From NCBI GenBank assembly GCA_905250125.1, contig CAJNOL010000657.1, forward strand, positions 1-64,000: a stretch of DNA of 64,000 nucleotides, written 5' to 3'. How positions within the stretch are numbered: the stretch's first letter is position 1; each line of letters begins with the position of its first letter. The position numbers were made by a program, and so were the translations under genes. Below, one piece after another: positions 51,805-64,000 of this stretch. Below the pieces are notes generated by a model. The model ran no database searches, was not told where the DNA came from, and worked only from the letters and a program-made list of their open reading frames with translations. Source of the DNA: Rotaria sordida (lineage: Eukaryota; Rotifera; Eurotatoria; Philodinida; Philodinidae).

Positions 51805-54304
51805 ATTTGTTTATAAAGTTTGATTTTTTTTTTTGTTTTTAATTAATTATGTTATTTTTTCGACCGGGGAATTTTTTTATTCTTTGTCTTAATTAACGAC
51901 TAGACGAATCGACAAATAGATGATAACATCAACTAGAAGAAGAAGTGAAATTTTATTTTAAAAAAGTTTGATAAATAAACAAAAAAAAAGTAAAAAAATC
52001 AAGGAATATTGGGTTTTTTCTCTGATTCGATCTTGACTCATATAAACTAAACAATACAATAAACACGTTTATCTTCTCTCTCTCTTTCTTCTTTTCAAAT
52101 GACTAATGCATATCTACTTAGTTTCTTTTATCTCTTTATTTAAGAACTAAAGTGCTCTCAGTAGTGAGAATAAGAGACAGAGAAATATGTGTACAATCTA
52201 AGCTGTTTAACCACTTGACTTCTAATGATTGAAAAAAAAAAAATAACAAAACACAAAAAAAATATTTATAAAAATGTATATAATTGATATGAAAAATTCG
52301 TTGGAAATTACATATTTGTTTCGGTCGGGTGTTGTACAAACCTATATATACTCTTCTTTTTCTTTTTTTCTTAATAACCCTGTCAAACCCTCTAGCCCCA
52401 TTTTGAAATGCGATATCCTTGAAATGTGTATGTGTGTGTGTGCTCGTCTGCCTGACTGCTTGTCTGCTTGTGTATGTATGTGTGTGTCTTGATCAAAAAA
52501 AAACTGAATGATGAGTTGTTGTATGGAACATAAACTATAACGGCTGTCATTACCACGTCTTTCACTATCTATTTGCACGTACTACTACTATTACTACTAT
52601 TCGTCAATATACCCATATGTATATCTAATCATCAGACACGAAAAGCAAGACAAAAAAATAATGCAGCAAAATGAAAATGCTAACCGATACGCTTCGATAA
52701 CTCTTCTCTAGCTTTCTTTATCTTTCTTCTTTCTCTCTTCGTCCATGTTGTTTTTTTTTCTATATGAAATATACGAAGGACATTCACTGAAAGTCTACCC
52801 GACGTGTCGTCGATTTTGCTATTTCGATTTTCTCTCTTCTTTTCTCTCTCTCTTTTCGGTTCGTTTTTTCCCACTGTCTCTCACATATACACACTATTTT
52901 ATTGAAAGGCCATTACCTTCTAAATAATAGCATCATTATCATCATCATCGTATAATATATCTCTCTTATTCACTTGTTTCTTCAGGGTAAAGAAAGAATA
53001 TAACAAAAAAAAAAAAAAGAAAAGGCAGAAAAAAGGGTGATGTTTGTTATGTACAGTTCTTCTCTCTTTTAAAACAAAGAAAGAACAGAGCAAATTCCTT
53101 TCTATATATAAATTTATGTGTCTTTTTTCTTTTTGCTCGAACAGCACTAAAGAACATTTCGTAGCATCCAATGCAATCGCAAAAGAAAATGGAATATTAG
53201 AAAGATGAAGAGATAAAATTACTTCATCAAACGAATGAATGCAACGAAAAAAAAAAAAAGAAACGAATAAATGATAGAAGAGAAAGATAGAAAATTTCAT
53301 TTATGTGATTCGTCTTCACTACCATCATTACTACAATATAATCAAGCGGCTAGTGTTGATGATAATAGTAGTAGTGATGCTGTCGATGGCATATTTACTA
53401 TTACCATTCAAATGTCTTGTGTTTAACCTTTACTTCAATTTTTTTTTCTTTGTTCCAACAATAGAAAGAGATATGGCACGCGCCAATATGAACACAAACA
53501 TAGGTAGACACATATAGAGAAGAAGAAGAAGAAGACAATGAGATTTGTCTCGATAACCTTTTAGAATAATTTCCTTCAAATCGATAGTTTTTCTTTTATC
53601 ACTCAATTTTCAATAAATATTTTCATTTGTTGTTAATTATTGAGATACTTAAATAAATGAAAGAGAGAAAAAAAAATTATAACCTCGATGGTTCTCTTTT
53701 TCGTCTTTTTCTTTCCCAAGGCAAACAACACAAAAAAATATGCAATTATATGTTTTGTCGTGTTCATTTTGTCATTGATGATAATATGCATATACTACGT
53801 TCTAATATACTTTTTTTTGTTTTTCTTCAAGTATAGCTGTTTTTTTTTACTCATAACTAATTGAAAAAAATGAAAGATATATACATTAAAAAAAAAAGAA
53901 AAAAAAAGAAATGATTAATTTTATAATAACCAAACAGAATATTCGATCAAAATCTCGACAAAAATATTGATAGAAAAAAACAAAATTTGGAAAGGTTATT
54001 TTTCACCTGTACTTTTATCATTAATAATGTTATTATTATTATCTTATATTATTTCAAAAATATTTCTATCACATATATTCTCGTATTCATAATATTTCTT
54101 TTGTTATTTCGAATGAATTTGGACAATTTGATACAATCGTTTAACTGTTGTCTTTTCACATATATATAAAAGCTATTAATACATATTACTAATAATAACC
54201 TGATGATAAATTGTGATATTTCATGTGTGCAAAAAATTGATGAAATGAATATTGACAGTCACTATACACAAAAAAGAAAAATTTTTATACACTTTGTACT
54301 TGCC

Positions 54305-54336
54305 GTATATATGTATATATATATATATATATATAA
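54305..54336. repeat. TA dinucleotide repeat
   Basis: About 30 bases of TA with one G interruption, upstream of the PDZ gene. Confidence 0.8.
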
Positions 54337-55267
54337 CGAATACATCAATTAGCAAAAGAAAAATGATATACTATGGTCATTTTAAATTTCAATTATTTTG
54401 ATTTGTTTTTTGTTTTGTTTTATTTTGAATTTATAATTAGCATTTCTATCTACTGAAAATTATTTTCATATTTATCATATACGAAGAAAAAGAAAAAGAA
54501 ACATATTAATATAAGATTGTCTCATTTATTAGATAAGATTTTTCAATGACAGGAATATATGATACTTTATAATTTGCATCTAATCAACTATCAGTAGTAT
54601 TGGTAAATGGATATTTTTTTACAATATATCAATGAAAAATCATCATACTATCTCAATCCACTTGAAAAAAGTTGTAAATAATAGAATGAAAAAATGCAAA
54701 TCTTCTTTTGTTGCTTACCGCTTGTATAGATTTTATTATTAAAGCTGTTTATGATGGTACGAACCATTTTTTTTTCATGTATAACATTACTATTTATATT
54801 GATCTAACTCATTAATCTTTCTGTTCAATTTATTATATTGTTGTATATTCACTTTTTTTTTTTTCTTCTAAGGTCTACATAAACGTAATTAGGTTAAAGT
54901 AGAAGTAAGAAATAGTTGCTGGCTTTTTTTTTTTTGCAATCTTCAAAGTATTATTTTAATTGAGAACAAATAAGAGAAGTTAACTTTATCTGTACAATTG
55001 TCACTTACTTATCTATGGACAAAATTAGTTTAATTATTTCGTACTATTTACTATTATTTTCTAACTAAATATCTATATTGATATATGATTTTTATATGTG
55101 TAAGACTTTTTTTTTCTTTATATTAATACATATATATTCAATATACAGATTTATATGTATATATTTGCTTCCAGTATACGTTTAGTTTAACTATAGTCAG
55201 TCAACTAAGTCAAACAACACATCCACTTCACTTTTCTCTTCTTTAGAATGTACCTTTACGTATATGA

Positions 55268-55290
55268 ATGCATGCATGCATGCATGCATA
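55268..55290. repeat. ATGC tetranucleotide repeat
   Basis: Five tandem ATGC units (self-complementary TGCATGCA), in non-coding DNA. Confidence 0.85.
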
Positions 55291-56767
55291 TATAAATGCG
55301 GGTCAATAGAATTGTGCCACTTGTCAATGTACAAACGCTTCAAGGTGTTATCCTTTTGTGCATATTTGTGTGTTTATATCGAGTATATACAGTTAAATTC
55401 AGTCAAGCATCTCTCATATACTTAAAGCTGATCGTCAGATCATCATCGTCTTTTTTATATACCTTTCGGGAGAAGATGCATATGTCTAACTAATGATCAA
55501 GTTAAAAGATGAAAAGAATGTCATTTGTTTGTATAAGATTCCTTTTTTTTTCTACTTCTTTTATTTTTTATATTTGTTACAATAACAAATAATGGAAGTC
55601 GTGTGACTACGTCCTATACAGCAAAAAAAAACACCACGTCAAAAGAATGTTAAACAAGACCATAAGAATTTCTCTATTCGTCACATACATATATATATAT
55701 ATATGTGATATGTATTGATCATTTAAAAATGGCACCAAAAAAGAAAAGAATTAAAAATTGAATGGGGTTATCTTTTGCACTTGATAGAGCAAAACGAGCG
55801 TCTTGTTCATTTAAACCGATAAGACGAAAAAAAAAAAATTGAAACAGAACAGTTGCTGTCTGCATTTCTAACCACTTAATATGAAAATTTATCCCACTGT
55901 TCAATTTCGCATGGCTAGTAGTGGTAATAAAGTATCAATCATAAATTCGTAAAAGATAAATTTTGTTTCTCTCTCTCTCTTGACAGTAATCATGGACAAA
56001 AGGCGTTATTCGTTTCTCACTTTCCAATAGTGACTTACGTGTGCTGTACTCGAATATAGACAAACTCCACCGAAAAAAAAAAATACGATAACTTGTTTTC
56101 AATCCCACACGATAGATGTAAAATAAATCTTAACAATGATATTTTATCATTTACTCTTGTCTTTTTCTTGTTCTTTAGTTACTTTATACAACTACAGAGG
56201 AAAAAAAAAAGAACAGAGCAAAGTAATTTTGAAAAAGAAGAATTAAAACATATACTGATATGAGTGTTGTTATTAATCTTTTCTTTTTCATCTCATTATC
56301 TTACCTACAAAATGATATCATTATTTCTCTTTTCTTCTTTTGTCTCACAAAAAAAAAACATGAATCTTTCAAAATCAACATATGAAATAGTTTGTAAATC
56401 GTTGAATATATGTGGAATTTCTGTTCACACATAAATGTAATAATAGACATGAACTAGTCAAATTTTGAGTAGCAATAAAAAAAGAATAATGCGATCATAA
56501 AAATAAAAAGCAATTGTTTTTTGTTAACTTACTGACTTGATTTATTTATATTGGTAGATTTCACAAGTTTAGATTCTTCTTCACTTTTGTTTTAGATATT
56601 CGAAAGAAAAATAGAGAATCATATGATAATGGCAATGATATTCATTGATCTGTCGTTTTCTTCTTCTTCTTCTTCTTAGTTCTTTTTTTTTCAATACGAA
56701 ACGATCAATATAAGCACGCGTATGAGAGTATCGAAGAGAGAGAGAAGTATAAATTTCAATCGACTCG

Positions 56768-56775
56768 TATATATG

Positions 56776-56806
<31 letters not shown>

Positions 56807-56810
56807 ATGT
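56768..56810. repeat. TA/TG-interrupted dinucleotide repeat
   Basis: About 40 bases of TATATG turning into pure TA. Confidence 0.8.
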
Positions 56811-58245
56811 GCTATATGTGCAGCTTGTATGTAATTTGATGCTGTTCGAAGTAAATGCAAGGAAATCTTAACGAATTTGGATTGATGTATATGAATATAA
56901 GGAGAAGAAGAAGAAGAAAAAAAGTGTAATAATAATAATAATAATAATCAGTAGAATATGTTTACCAAGTACCTTGAATAGAAAAGAATATGACGTATCA
57001 ATAAAATATAAGAGCTTTTAATAAAAAAAAAATGAAAATTTATTAATTCAATTCTATCTTTCTTTTTTCAATTTATTTATCTTATGAATATATAACACTC
57101 ACATCATCATCATCGTTATTCGTCTTTTTCTTTGTCTGTTATTCTCTTTTTACTCTAAACATATTTTTTTTCTTCTGTTAAAGAGCAGCAAATAGCGTAT
57201 ATAATCGAAATATTTTCATTATCAACGCAAAAAACGAAGTAAAAGAAAAGAGTAGTCTATTAGCAGTATACACATGATTAAAACAACAAAATAGTATAGG
57301 CTTATAATATAGTATTTCAATGACTAGGCATTTATCATCATTTATCAGATGAAATGAAGAAGAAAAAAAAAATGAAAGAAGAAAATGCAAATATACAAAT
57401 TTGTCTTCTGTAATTTTTCAGAAAAAAAAGAAAAGAGAGAAAAAAAAATAAATCGTCATTCATTTTTTCTCCTCATTGACATTAAAAAATGAGGTGTAAG
57501 TCTTTTGTATATGCATACCAAAAGAAAAAAAAAACAGGGAGAACGAACATATATATTGACTACCATACTAACATATATATATATATGTGCCTTTGGGTAT
57601 TGATCAACTAGAATAACAGATTCTATAAGAAAGGGAGGAGAACGAATCATTAGGAGAACAAGGAAAAAAAAAGGTTTGAAACGTAGCAATCATGTGCAAA
57701 ATAATAGTTTAAAAAAAACGAACCGGAGACCTTATATAGACCGACGGTTCCACCCTTTTATTTTTTTGTTCTTGTACAATTTCTTTAGTTATTCTTTTGA
57801 TAACGAGTCTATGCATATATACCTGTTGTGAGCATATATATATATATACAAAATATACAAACAATTCATATTTTGAATCTTTCTTTCTCGTTTTTCTACG
57901 CAATCATCATAACGAGAACTATTACTACGACTGCACTAATTATACGCTTGTTTGGTTATTTGCATCATCTATATGACTTTCTCTCATTCTTTCTTCTTTA
58001 TATTTTGTTTATGAATAGTTAGTCATATATAACGATAAAATAGTTGATCATTTCAAAGTCCTTGATAAAGATGAGCTTACCTTAAACGAAAAGAAAAATG
58101 AAAGAAGCCCAATTTACAAGATGAAATTGTATAAAAGAGAAGAAGAAGAAGAAGATGAAGAACATCTGATTCAAAAGAAATAAAGTATAGAACGTTTTCA
58201 AGGAAAGATAAAGGATTTGATAAAATGCTTTTTTTCTTCATCTCA

Positions 58246-58273
58246 TTCTCTCTCTCTCTCTCTCTCTCTCTTT
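58246..58273. repeat. CT dinucleotide repeat
   Basis: About 13 uninterrupted CT units in the PDZ gene 5' flank. GAGA-type tracts of this sort can be factor binding sites, but nothing here shows that. Confidence 0.85.
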
Positions 58274-60398
58274 TCTCGTTTTGAATATGTGTATATATAG
58301 ATATTCGATATATAAATACTCATAGGATGATTACGAACTGAACAGTAGCACGAATAACGATTTTGTTCATTTAATCCCAAAGGCTGCTCCAGTTACAACA
58401 ATTTGATAAAGCAATAAATTTCAAGCACATACATAAATCTAGGCTCAACAAGCTAAATCTCGTTTTGCTTATTATTGTGTTACTTCTCATTGACGATGAT
58501 ACAATCGATATAATGCAGATATATGAGAACTTCGCAATATAAAATCTTTATTTGAATTGTTATTAATGTATTTTTCTTTCTTTGGATCAATTAAATAAGA
58601 CAAGAAAGACGAGAAGAAGAAGAAGAAAAAAAAAATCTTTATTTGAACAGTTCATCTATGGTAAAGTTTGACACCTTTGAATATTTCTTGAGTATGTCGA
58701 ATAATATCAATAAAATTTGATTTTCTATCCGACATATTGTCAAGTACATATCCTTCTATATTTAATATATAACATAAAACAATTTTTTTTTTGTTTTTAA
58801 TATAGACTAGTAACTAAATAGTTAATCTTGAGAATTATTTTTAGCTTCTATTACAAATAAATAAATAAACATTGATAACTATGTGCATGATTTCCTTTTT
58901 TAAAGATTATAATCAAACTTATTAGTAAGATAAATATTGTTAACAAGAAATTTTTTAGTATATAATAAATATAAGACATATATTGATATTCACAGCAGTA
59001 AATTTTAATGATCTTGATATAATGAACATAAAATAGTCTACTTTTGGAGAAAATTATCATTTGAAGGGACAAGTTTTTTATATCCATAAATTATATCATC
59101 AATGAAAATTTTTCTTTTATATTCAATAATCATATTTTTTTTTCAATTGAAAAAAATGGAATCAACTAGGCACATTAATTGTCAATATGAATCGTCATTC
59201 TTGAAGTGGTTTGTCCTTCATGACTATAAACATCATGAATAGTAGATGTAAAAATGATGTGAAAAAAAAAAAACCCGTTTTTCTTGCATTATATTATAGA
59301 TCTACATTTTTTTTTGTTCTATTAGAATATGCATCCAATTGACAAGATAACATTTAATTTTTTTTATTCTATTCATTTTCAATTTGAATCCATAGAGATC
59401 TATTATACAAGGAAAGACGTCGACAACATTTGTCATGGTCATATTTGAATGCAAACGTATCAGATCACCTTGTATTCAGGGTAGTTGTTGTTGAATAGAG
59501 GATAAAATTTTTTTCGGTCTAAGATGAAAAGAGATTATAACAATCGAGTAACCTTCTCACTGTTCTTATTGATATCATTATCCTTATTTCTAATACTTTA
59601 TTGAATTATAATTAAAGAATATGTCGAATGACAATAGAGAAATAATGATTGAAATTCAAGTATATTTCTTTACTAATCAAGAAAAAATATTGATATTATA
59701 TCACTTTTTGATTGAGAATAATACATGAAATTAGGTTTTTAGTATAGCAAACATGATTTGATGTAGTATAGCAATAGGAATTTAACGAATAATTTATTAT
59801 TTTTTCCTCGTTAACAAATCGATAAGTTGAATGAATCTTTATTATTCTATTCATTTTCTTCTTTTGTTTGATAAGTAAGTTTTTTTTTTTTATAGATATG
59901 CGTTTCATGAAAATCGATTTATTCCTTTAAAACTTTATAAAATACTCTAGAGGGGCTCATATGATTCAACTATTGCATCTATGAATCAACAAACAGCATG
60001 AGGCACTTGTTGATTAAGCCTATTACATTAATTATGATATACAGGTATACGATGATAAATGATTTCTAAATATTTTAAATGATACCTAGTGAGTTTATCA
60101 ACTGTTAAGAAAAAATATACACATGTTGATAAAACTAGACAATAAATTGATGGAAATTTGTTTTGATTATAAAATTGAGAAACCTTTCTTTCAATATGTA
60201 TTGATAGTAGAAATGGTACTCTAGATTTTTCCGATATTTAATCACTATTCAACTAATATCATAATAATAAAATTTCCAGAAGACCTGTTTATTATGAAAT
60301 ATTGAAAAAATATTGAGTAGTATTTTTATTACTAATACTTTCTATACGGTATTGAAGTGCTTTCACCACTACCTTTGGTATGCTGCAAGTACTTTACT

Positions 60399-60418
60399 GA
60401 TCGATCGATCGATCGATT
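60399..60418. repeat. ATCG tetranucleotide repeat
   Basis: Four to five tandem GATC/ATCG units, self-complementary, in non-coding DNA. Confidence 0.85.
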
Positions 60419-62263
60419 ACTATTTCATGTTGTTCTTGATGGTCAAGCTTTTTTTTCATACATAGCAGTAGATATGTGCGTGTAGCAAGCAGCTAGATGA
60501 GGAGAAGGAGGAGGCCACATAAGTCATGCGGTTTGTTTGTTCGATTCATTGCAATAAAACGGTTCACAAATAAACTATGCAAAAACAAGAAGAACGACAT
60601 TATTCATTGGTTGTATCGTAGGATATCATCAAATATACTGTTGATTGTCTTTGTTTGAAATAATAATAGATGAGATTTTTTTACTCATATACTACTTAAT
60701 AGATATTTGATCAATTTTTTATAATAATTCTAACTGAAATCAATAGACTTACGCAAAAGGATGATATACACAACATGCATACGCAGTAATAGATATTACT
60801 CATTGAAGAAAGCTCATTCTCATATCATTTGAAAGAGTATACTTCAATGATTATCCATCTACGAAGAAAATTTTCAATAGCATGCAGAGTAATTGTGCAG
60901 TGAGTCAAATAATATGGTCACTATCTTTGCGTCGTTATCGCGGTCATCTGGTCTACAATCAATTTCAAATATCTTCGATAATAAGCATGTGTTGCGATTG
61001 TGTTTACATTTATTTTTGTTTATAAATTCGATGAATCAAATTAATGAAAAAAAATAAAGAACAATATATATGTTTATAAGATTAAACTAACTGGATAAGA
61101 GTGCAATTGAGTGACATACACACATCTGATCTTAAACTAACTGAACGTGCACAAGCCAAGATTCATTATCATCTGGTGAATAAAATAAACATGTTTCTAC
61201 TATCGGCATAAGTCTATCATTTTATGTATTATAGGTTGAAAATTTATTAGTCGAGATATCAATACATCCGAAGATTTTTCTGATGTTTACAGACGGTGTT
61301 CTCCGATCTTGTGATGTTATAGAAAATAATTCAACATGATGTCTAACAAGCTCTGGATCATCAGAAAGTGAAAATAGACTCATGTGATTGTTAATGTATC
61401 TATTCAAATATTAAATAGATATCTTGAAATTTTATGTCATATCATGTATTGAGAAATAAGTATGTTATGTAGATGAATTTTTTCTTTTATATATATGATC
61501 AATATATTACATAAAGGAAATTTTCGGTCTCTGTAACGGTCATTTTCAAGCATGTAAACAGTTGATCGAAAAAGGGTGTAGATGTGACTGTGGGTCATGT
61601 CTTTAATTTATTCCACACCCACACCCTCAAGATTTGATAAGATAAGGTAACATCAACAACAATCTACTTTATTAGAGAAGCAACACTACAAGAAAAAGAT
61701 TTTGTGATTTGCCACGAAATCCTTACTATTCAGACTTGGATTTCGTCTTGGATAAAAATAGTATAAATAGTTTGCGCTTTGATAACGGTGGTCAAATTAC
61801 AAATTGTTTATGTGAGTTTGATCCAAAAGCAAATCTATATTTTAAATCCAAATCGAAACCAAGTTCCAATGCGATTGGTCATATATCTCAATTGTATTCC
61901 AGATTTGTAGCATCTTTACTCTAGATCCATATTTACCCACGTCCATACCATTTCTTAATAAGATTTTATCTTTTTCTATTCATCAAAAAAGAAATTTCAG
62001 TTGCGTTTAGTCAAAATTGAAATTTTAATTTTAACTAGGCAAATTTTAAATTTGACTAAATTTTAATTTTGACCACAACATAAATATATAAAATAATTGT
62101 TCCACATATAAGATGACGAATAGTTTTACAACCAAAAACAATAAAGTTAGGTATTGATGCCTTCTTATAGAACGAAAAAGATATAAAAAAAGAGGAATGT
62201 AAAAACAAAAACCAACATAGATTTTTTTCGGAAGATTTGTTCGCATATAAATATATAAAGAAT

Positions 62264-63953
62264 TCAGTCTTCATTAATCACTCCACATGGTTCAGAATGA
62301 TCACCTATAAATAAAAATGAATTTATTTTTTATATATAAATAGGAAACGAATAATACCATGAAGATGATATGGTACTGTATAAGTGGTATAACCAAGAGT
62401 TTTTTCAATGTGTGCAGTTACTTCAACATCCTTTCTATTTTGTGTACATACAGGTGATTCGAATGATAAAATTGTTTTATCTACTTGAAAATCATTTTGA
62501 TTAAGAAGTTTACCATTACAATGAACATATAACTCTATAACAAATTAAAGTATAATGTCTTATTAGTAGTGACAAAACTATGGCATACTATTTTTTTCTA
62601 TTGATTCTCTAAGTTTAATAAAGATCATTTGGCCACCTCGTTCGCAAAGTTCATTGGGAAAAATATTGTCAAAGCCAAGTGACTGAGATGTATGAGCTAT
62701 AATGAAATACCTTTGAAATAGTAAAAGATGTTTGAATTCTCATACTTTCTTCAATAAGATCTGAATATGTTGGTAAAGAAACACGTTTGAATTGACCAAT
62801 ACGTAATTTAATATAAATAGCAAACATTAATCTACACCAAATAAGCTTATCTTCTTTGATAATATTCTTATTATTATTTGTGTCTTGATATAAGTTAATC
62901 ATCTTCAAAGTTAATCGATGTTTTTTTGTTCTTAATAATTAAGAAATTATTATTACTAACTTTTTTTGAAGATTTTCTAAGTCATTTGAATCAACCTTTG
63001 AAAAGACACCTTTTGATATTGAATCAAATTCAACAGAAAATTTTTGTTTTTCATCGAATTCTAAACATCCTATATTATTCAACATAGATTTATGATTTTT
63101 CTTAATCTTTGTATTGTTAGGTACAACTAGCTTCTGTTTATGTTCATTTCCATTATATGTCGTTACGTGAGTACCAATATAAAATTCTTGTTGATAATTT
63201 TGTATCTCTTGGGGAAGCTGCAGTGATTGAATGAGAAAAAAACTATTAAAAAGGTTATAAATTTACCCCTAACAGAAGAGCTGTACGTTGAGGAGCTCCC
63301 TCAACTTGAATTGCCGGGCATCCATTGCTCAAAGTTGCTGATTCACGATGGTGCCAAAATCTTTTTGGTTGATTAAGTAAAACCAGTTTCGGTAATTTAA
63401 TTGTTTGTTGGATAATATTTGTTGTGTTTGGTAATGAATCTGTATTGGTAGAAGTTGTTGATTGAAAATTCCATGGTAATGATGGTTCAATAGAAATTCG
63501 AACATTGGGCAGAATATCTTCTTCATGACTGTTCGATGCTATTTAAATAAATAAATCTTAATGATCAATTACAAAAAATTTATTGATTACTTACATTCAT
63601 TTGAAACTATACTACTAGCTTCAGCACTTTCTATTGAAGTTGATGCCTTACGATTAGTTGTGAAACTTTTAGCCACCAAGTCTGAAATTTCTAATAGTTT
63701 CTGAAGCTGAAAGGTAAGCGCTTCGCGAATAGTGTTCGGCGACATTAAGTGATGAACAGGAAGTTGATGTTCTAAGAAAAACAAACAATTCTTTATTTTC
63801 TCTGATAACATTTGTTACTTGAAGTTATAGAGGAAAAGTTCAAACTATCAAGTTGAGGTTTAATATAATTCATTAGATTTTGTATGTTTTGAACAAGTAA
63901 ATTACATACACCTGAAGCGTTTAGTATTGTTTCCGGTTGATTTTCATGATTAA
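62264..63953 (-). CDS. Rel/NFAT-like transcription factor, 3' part of gene
   Basis: Partial: the 5' end lies beyond the window, upstream of the acceptor after 63953. Exons: 63819-63953, 63595-63771, 63267-63538, 62961-63217, 62746-62930, 62589-62696, 62358-62534, 62264-62304. All phases match, giving 449 complete residues. The first two exons are a helical, Ser-rich leader. A Rel homology region follows. GCPAIQVEG and QEFYIGTHV match the NFAT pattern GxPxVxLxG and LFIGT. GCLEF plus CRLMFAIYIKLRIG matches the NFAT VLEI and VRLVFRVHI strands. DLIEETHTSQS corresponds to the IECSQRS linker. A second IPT-like domain contains ERGGQMIFI, HCNGK and ILSFESPVC. This assignment rests on pattern order, not on high identity. 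The canonical DNA-contact loop is not evident. The protein ends after a short acidic tail (GVINED). One intron (62697-62745) is only 49 nt. Confidence 0.6.
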
Positions 63954-64000
63954 CTGAAAATAAATAGTTAATAAAAAGTTACTATTGCAATATAAATGAT
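63954..64000 (-). other. Intron at window edge
   Basis: The sequence directly upstream of the acceptor of exon 63819-63953 (TTTTCAG on the minus strand). The preceding exon is outside the window. Confidence 0.6.

Larger units (their letters stand above)
51805..62263. other. Ten-kilobase 5' flank of the PDZ gene
   Basis: No coding exon could be supported between the PDZ gene start and the 3' end of the Rel/NFAT-like gene. The stretch is dominated by poly-A/T tracts, CT-rich stretches and microsatellites (listed separately), with a CT/CG-richer zone at 52.3-53.5 kb. Non-coding first exons or enhancers of the PDZ gene could lie here but cannot be located from sequence. Two short frames with some coding character (55,719-55,904 minus; 61,709-61,924 plus) are discussed as findings. 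Confidence 0.4.

Noticed and set aside
60394-60425. ATCG and other tandem microsatellites considered as array elements
   Set aside because: Plain short tandem repeats without spacers; not CRISPR, telomere or origin sequence.
61222-61407. 61-codon minus-strand open frame near the Rel/NFAT-like gene
   Set aside because: Slightly coding-like residues, but no splice sites in phase with the neighbouring gene and located beyond its stop codon.

Overview
The window is a metazoan nuclear chromosome segment. It is AT-rich, its genes carry many introns (mostly 50-75 nt), splice sites are canonical GT/AG, and 5' flanks and introns are full of microsatellites and diverged inverted repeats. The gene set includes alpha-tubulin, syntaxin-17, the CAAX protease ZMPSTE24, a giant NHERF-type PDZ scaffold and a Rel/NFAT-like factor. 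Together with A/T-ending codons and tiny introns, this fits a small lophotrochozoan such as a bdelloid rotifer. That placement is inference; no species can be named from the sequence alone.

Layout: 0-2.7 kb, a foldback repeat followed by a single-exon plus-strand gene with a HIT-like motif. 4.1-6.0 kb, a complete nine-exon alpha-tubulin gene (minus). 6-9 kb, the tubulin promoter and non-coding DNA with a foldback element. 9.1-10.8 kb, syntaxin-17 (minus, two exons). 11.4-14.0 kb, ZMPSTE24/Ste24 (minus, nine exons, one intron hosting a foldback element). 14-20 kb, a GC-richer promoter-like region and non-coding DNA. 20.1-24.4 kb, a ten-exon coiled-coil protein with a C-terminal membrane segment (minus, not recognised). 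24.4-33.7 kb, gene-poor DNA containing a 412-bp hAT-type foldback MITE with an 8-bp target duplication. 33.7-34.4 kb, a short membrane protein with an MXRA7-like tail (plus). 36.5-51.8 kb, a 20-exon gene for a scaffold of about 2,453 residues with nine PDZ domains (minus). 51.8-62.3 kb, its long microsatellite-rich 5' flank. 62.3-64.0 kb, the 3' part of a Rel/NFAT-like gene running off the window (minus).

No operon logic applies: these are independent eukaryotic genes, six of eight on the minus strand. Syntaxin-17 (autophagosome fusion) and ZMPSTE24 (prenyl-protein maturation at the ER and inner nuclear membrane) are housekeeping genes. The most unusual object is the nine-PDZ scaffold. Nearly all its introns are phase 1, so most exons are frame-neutral cassettes. 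Five of its nine PDZ domains carry Tyr instead of His at the ligand-selecting helix position, and its 29-base last coding exon ends the protein in a class I PDZ ligand. The second theme is a set of seven foldback inverted repeats, three of them inside introns.
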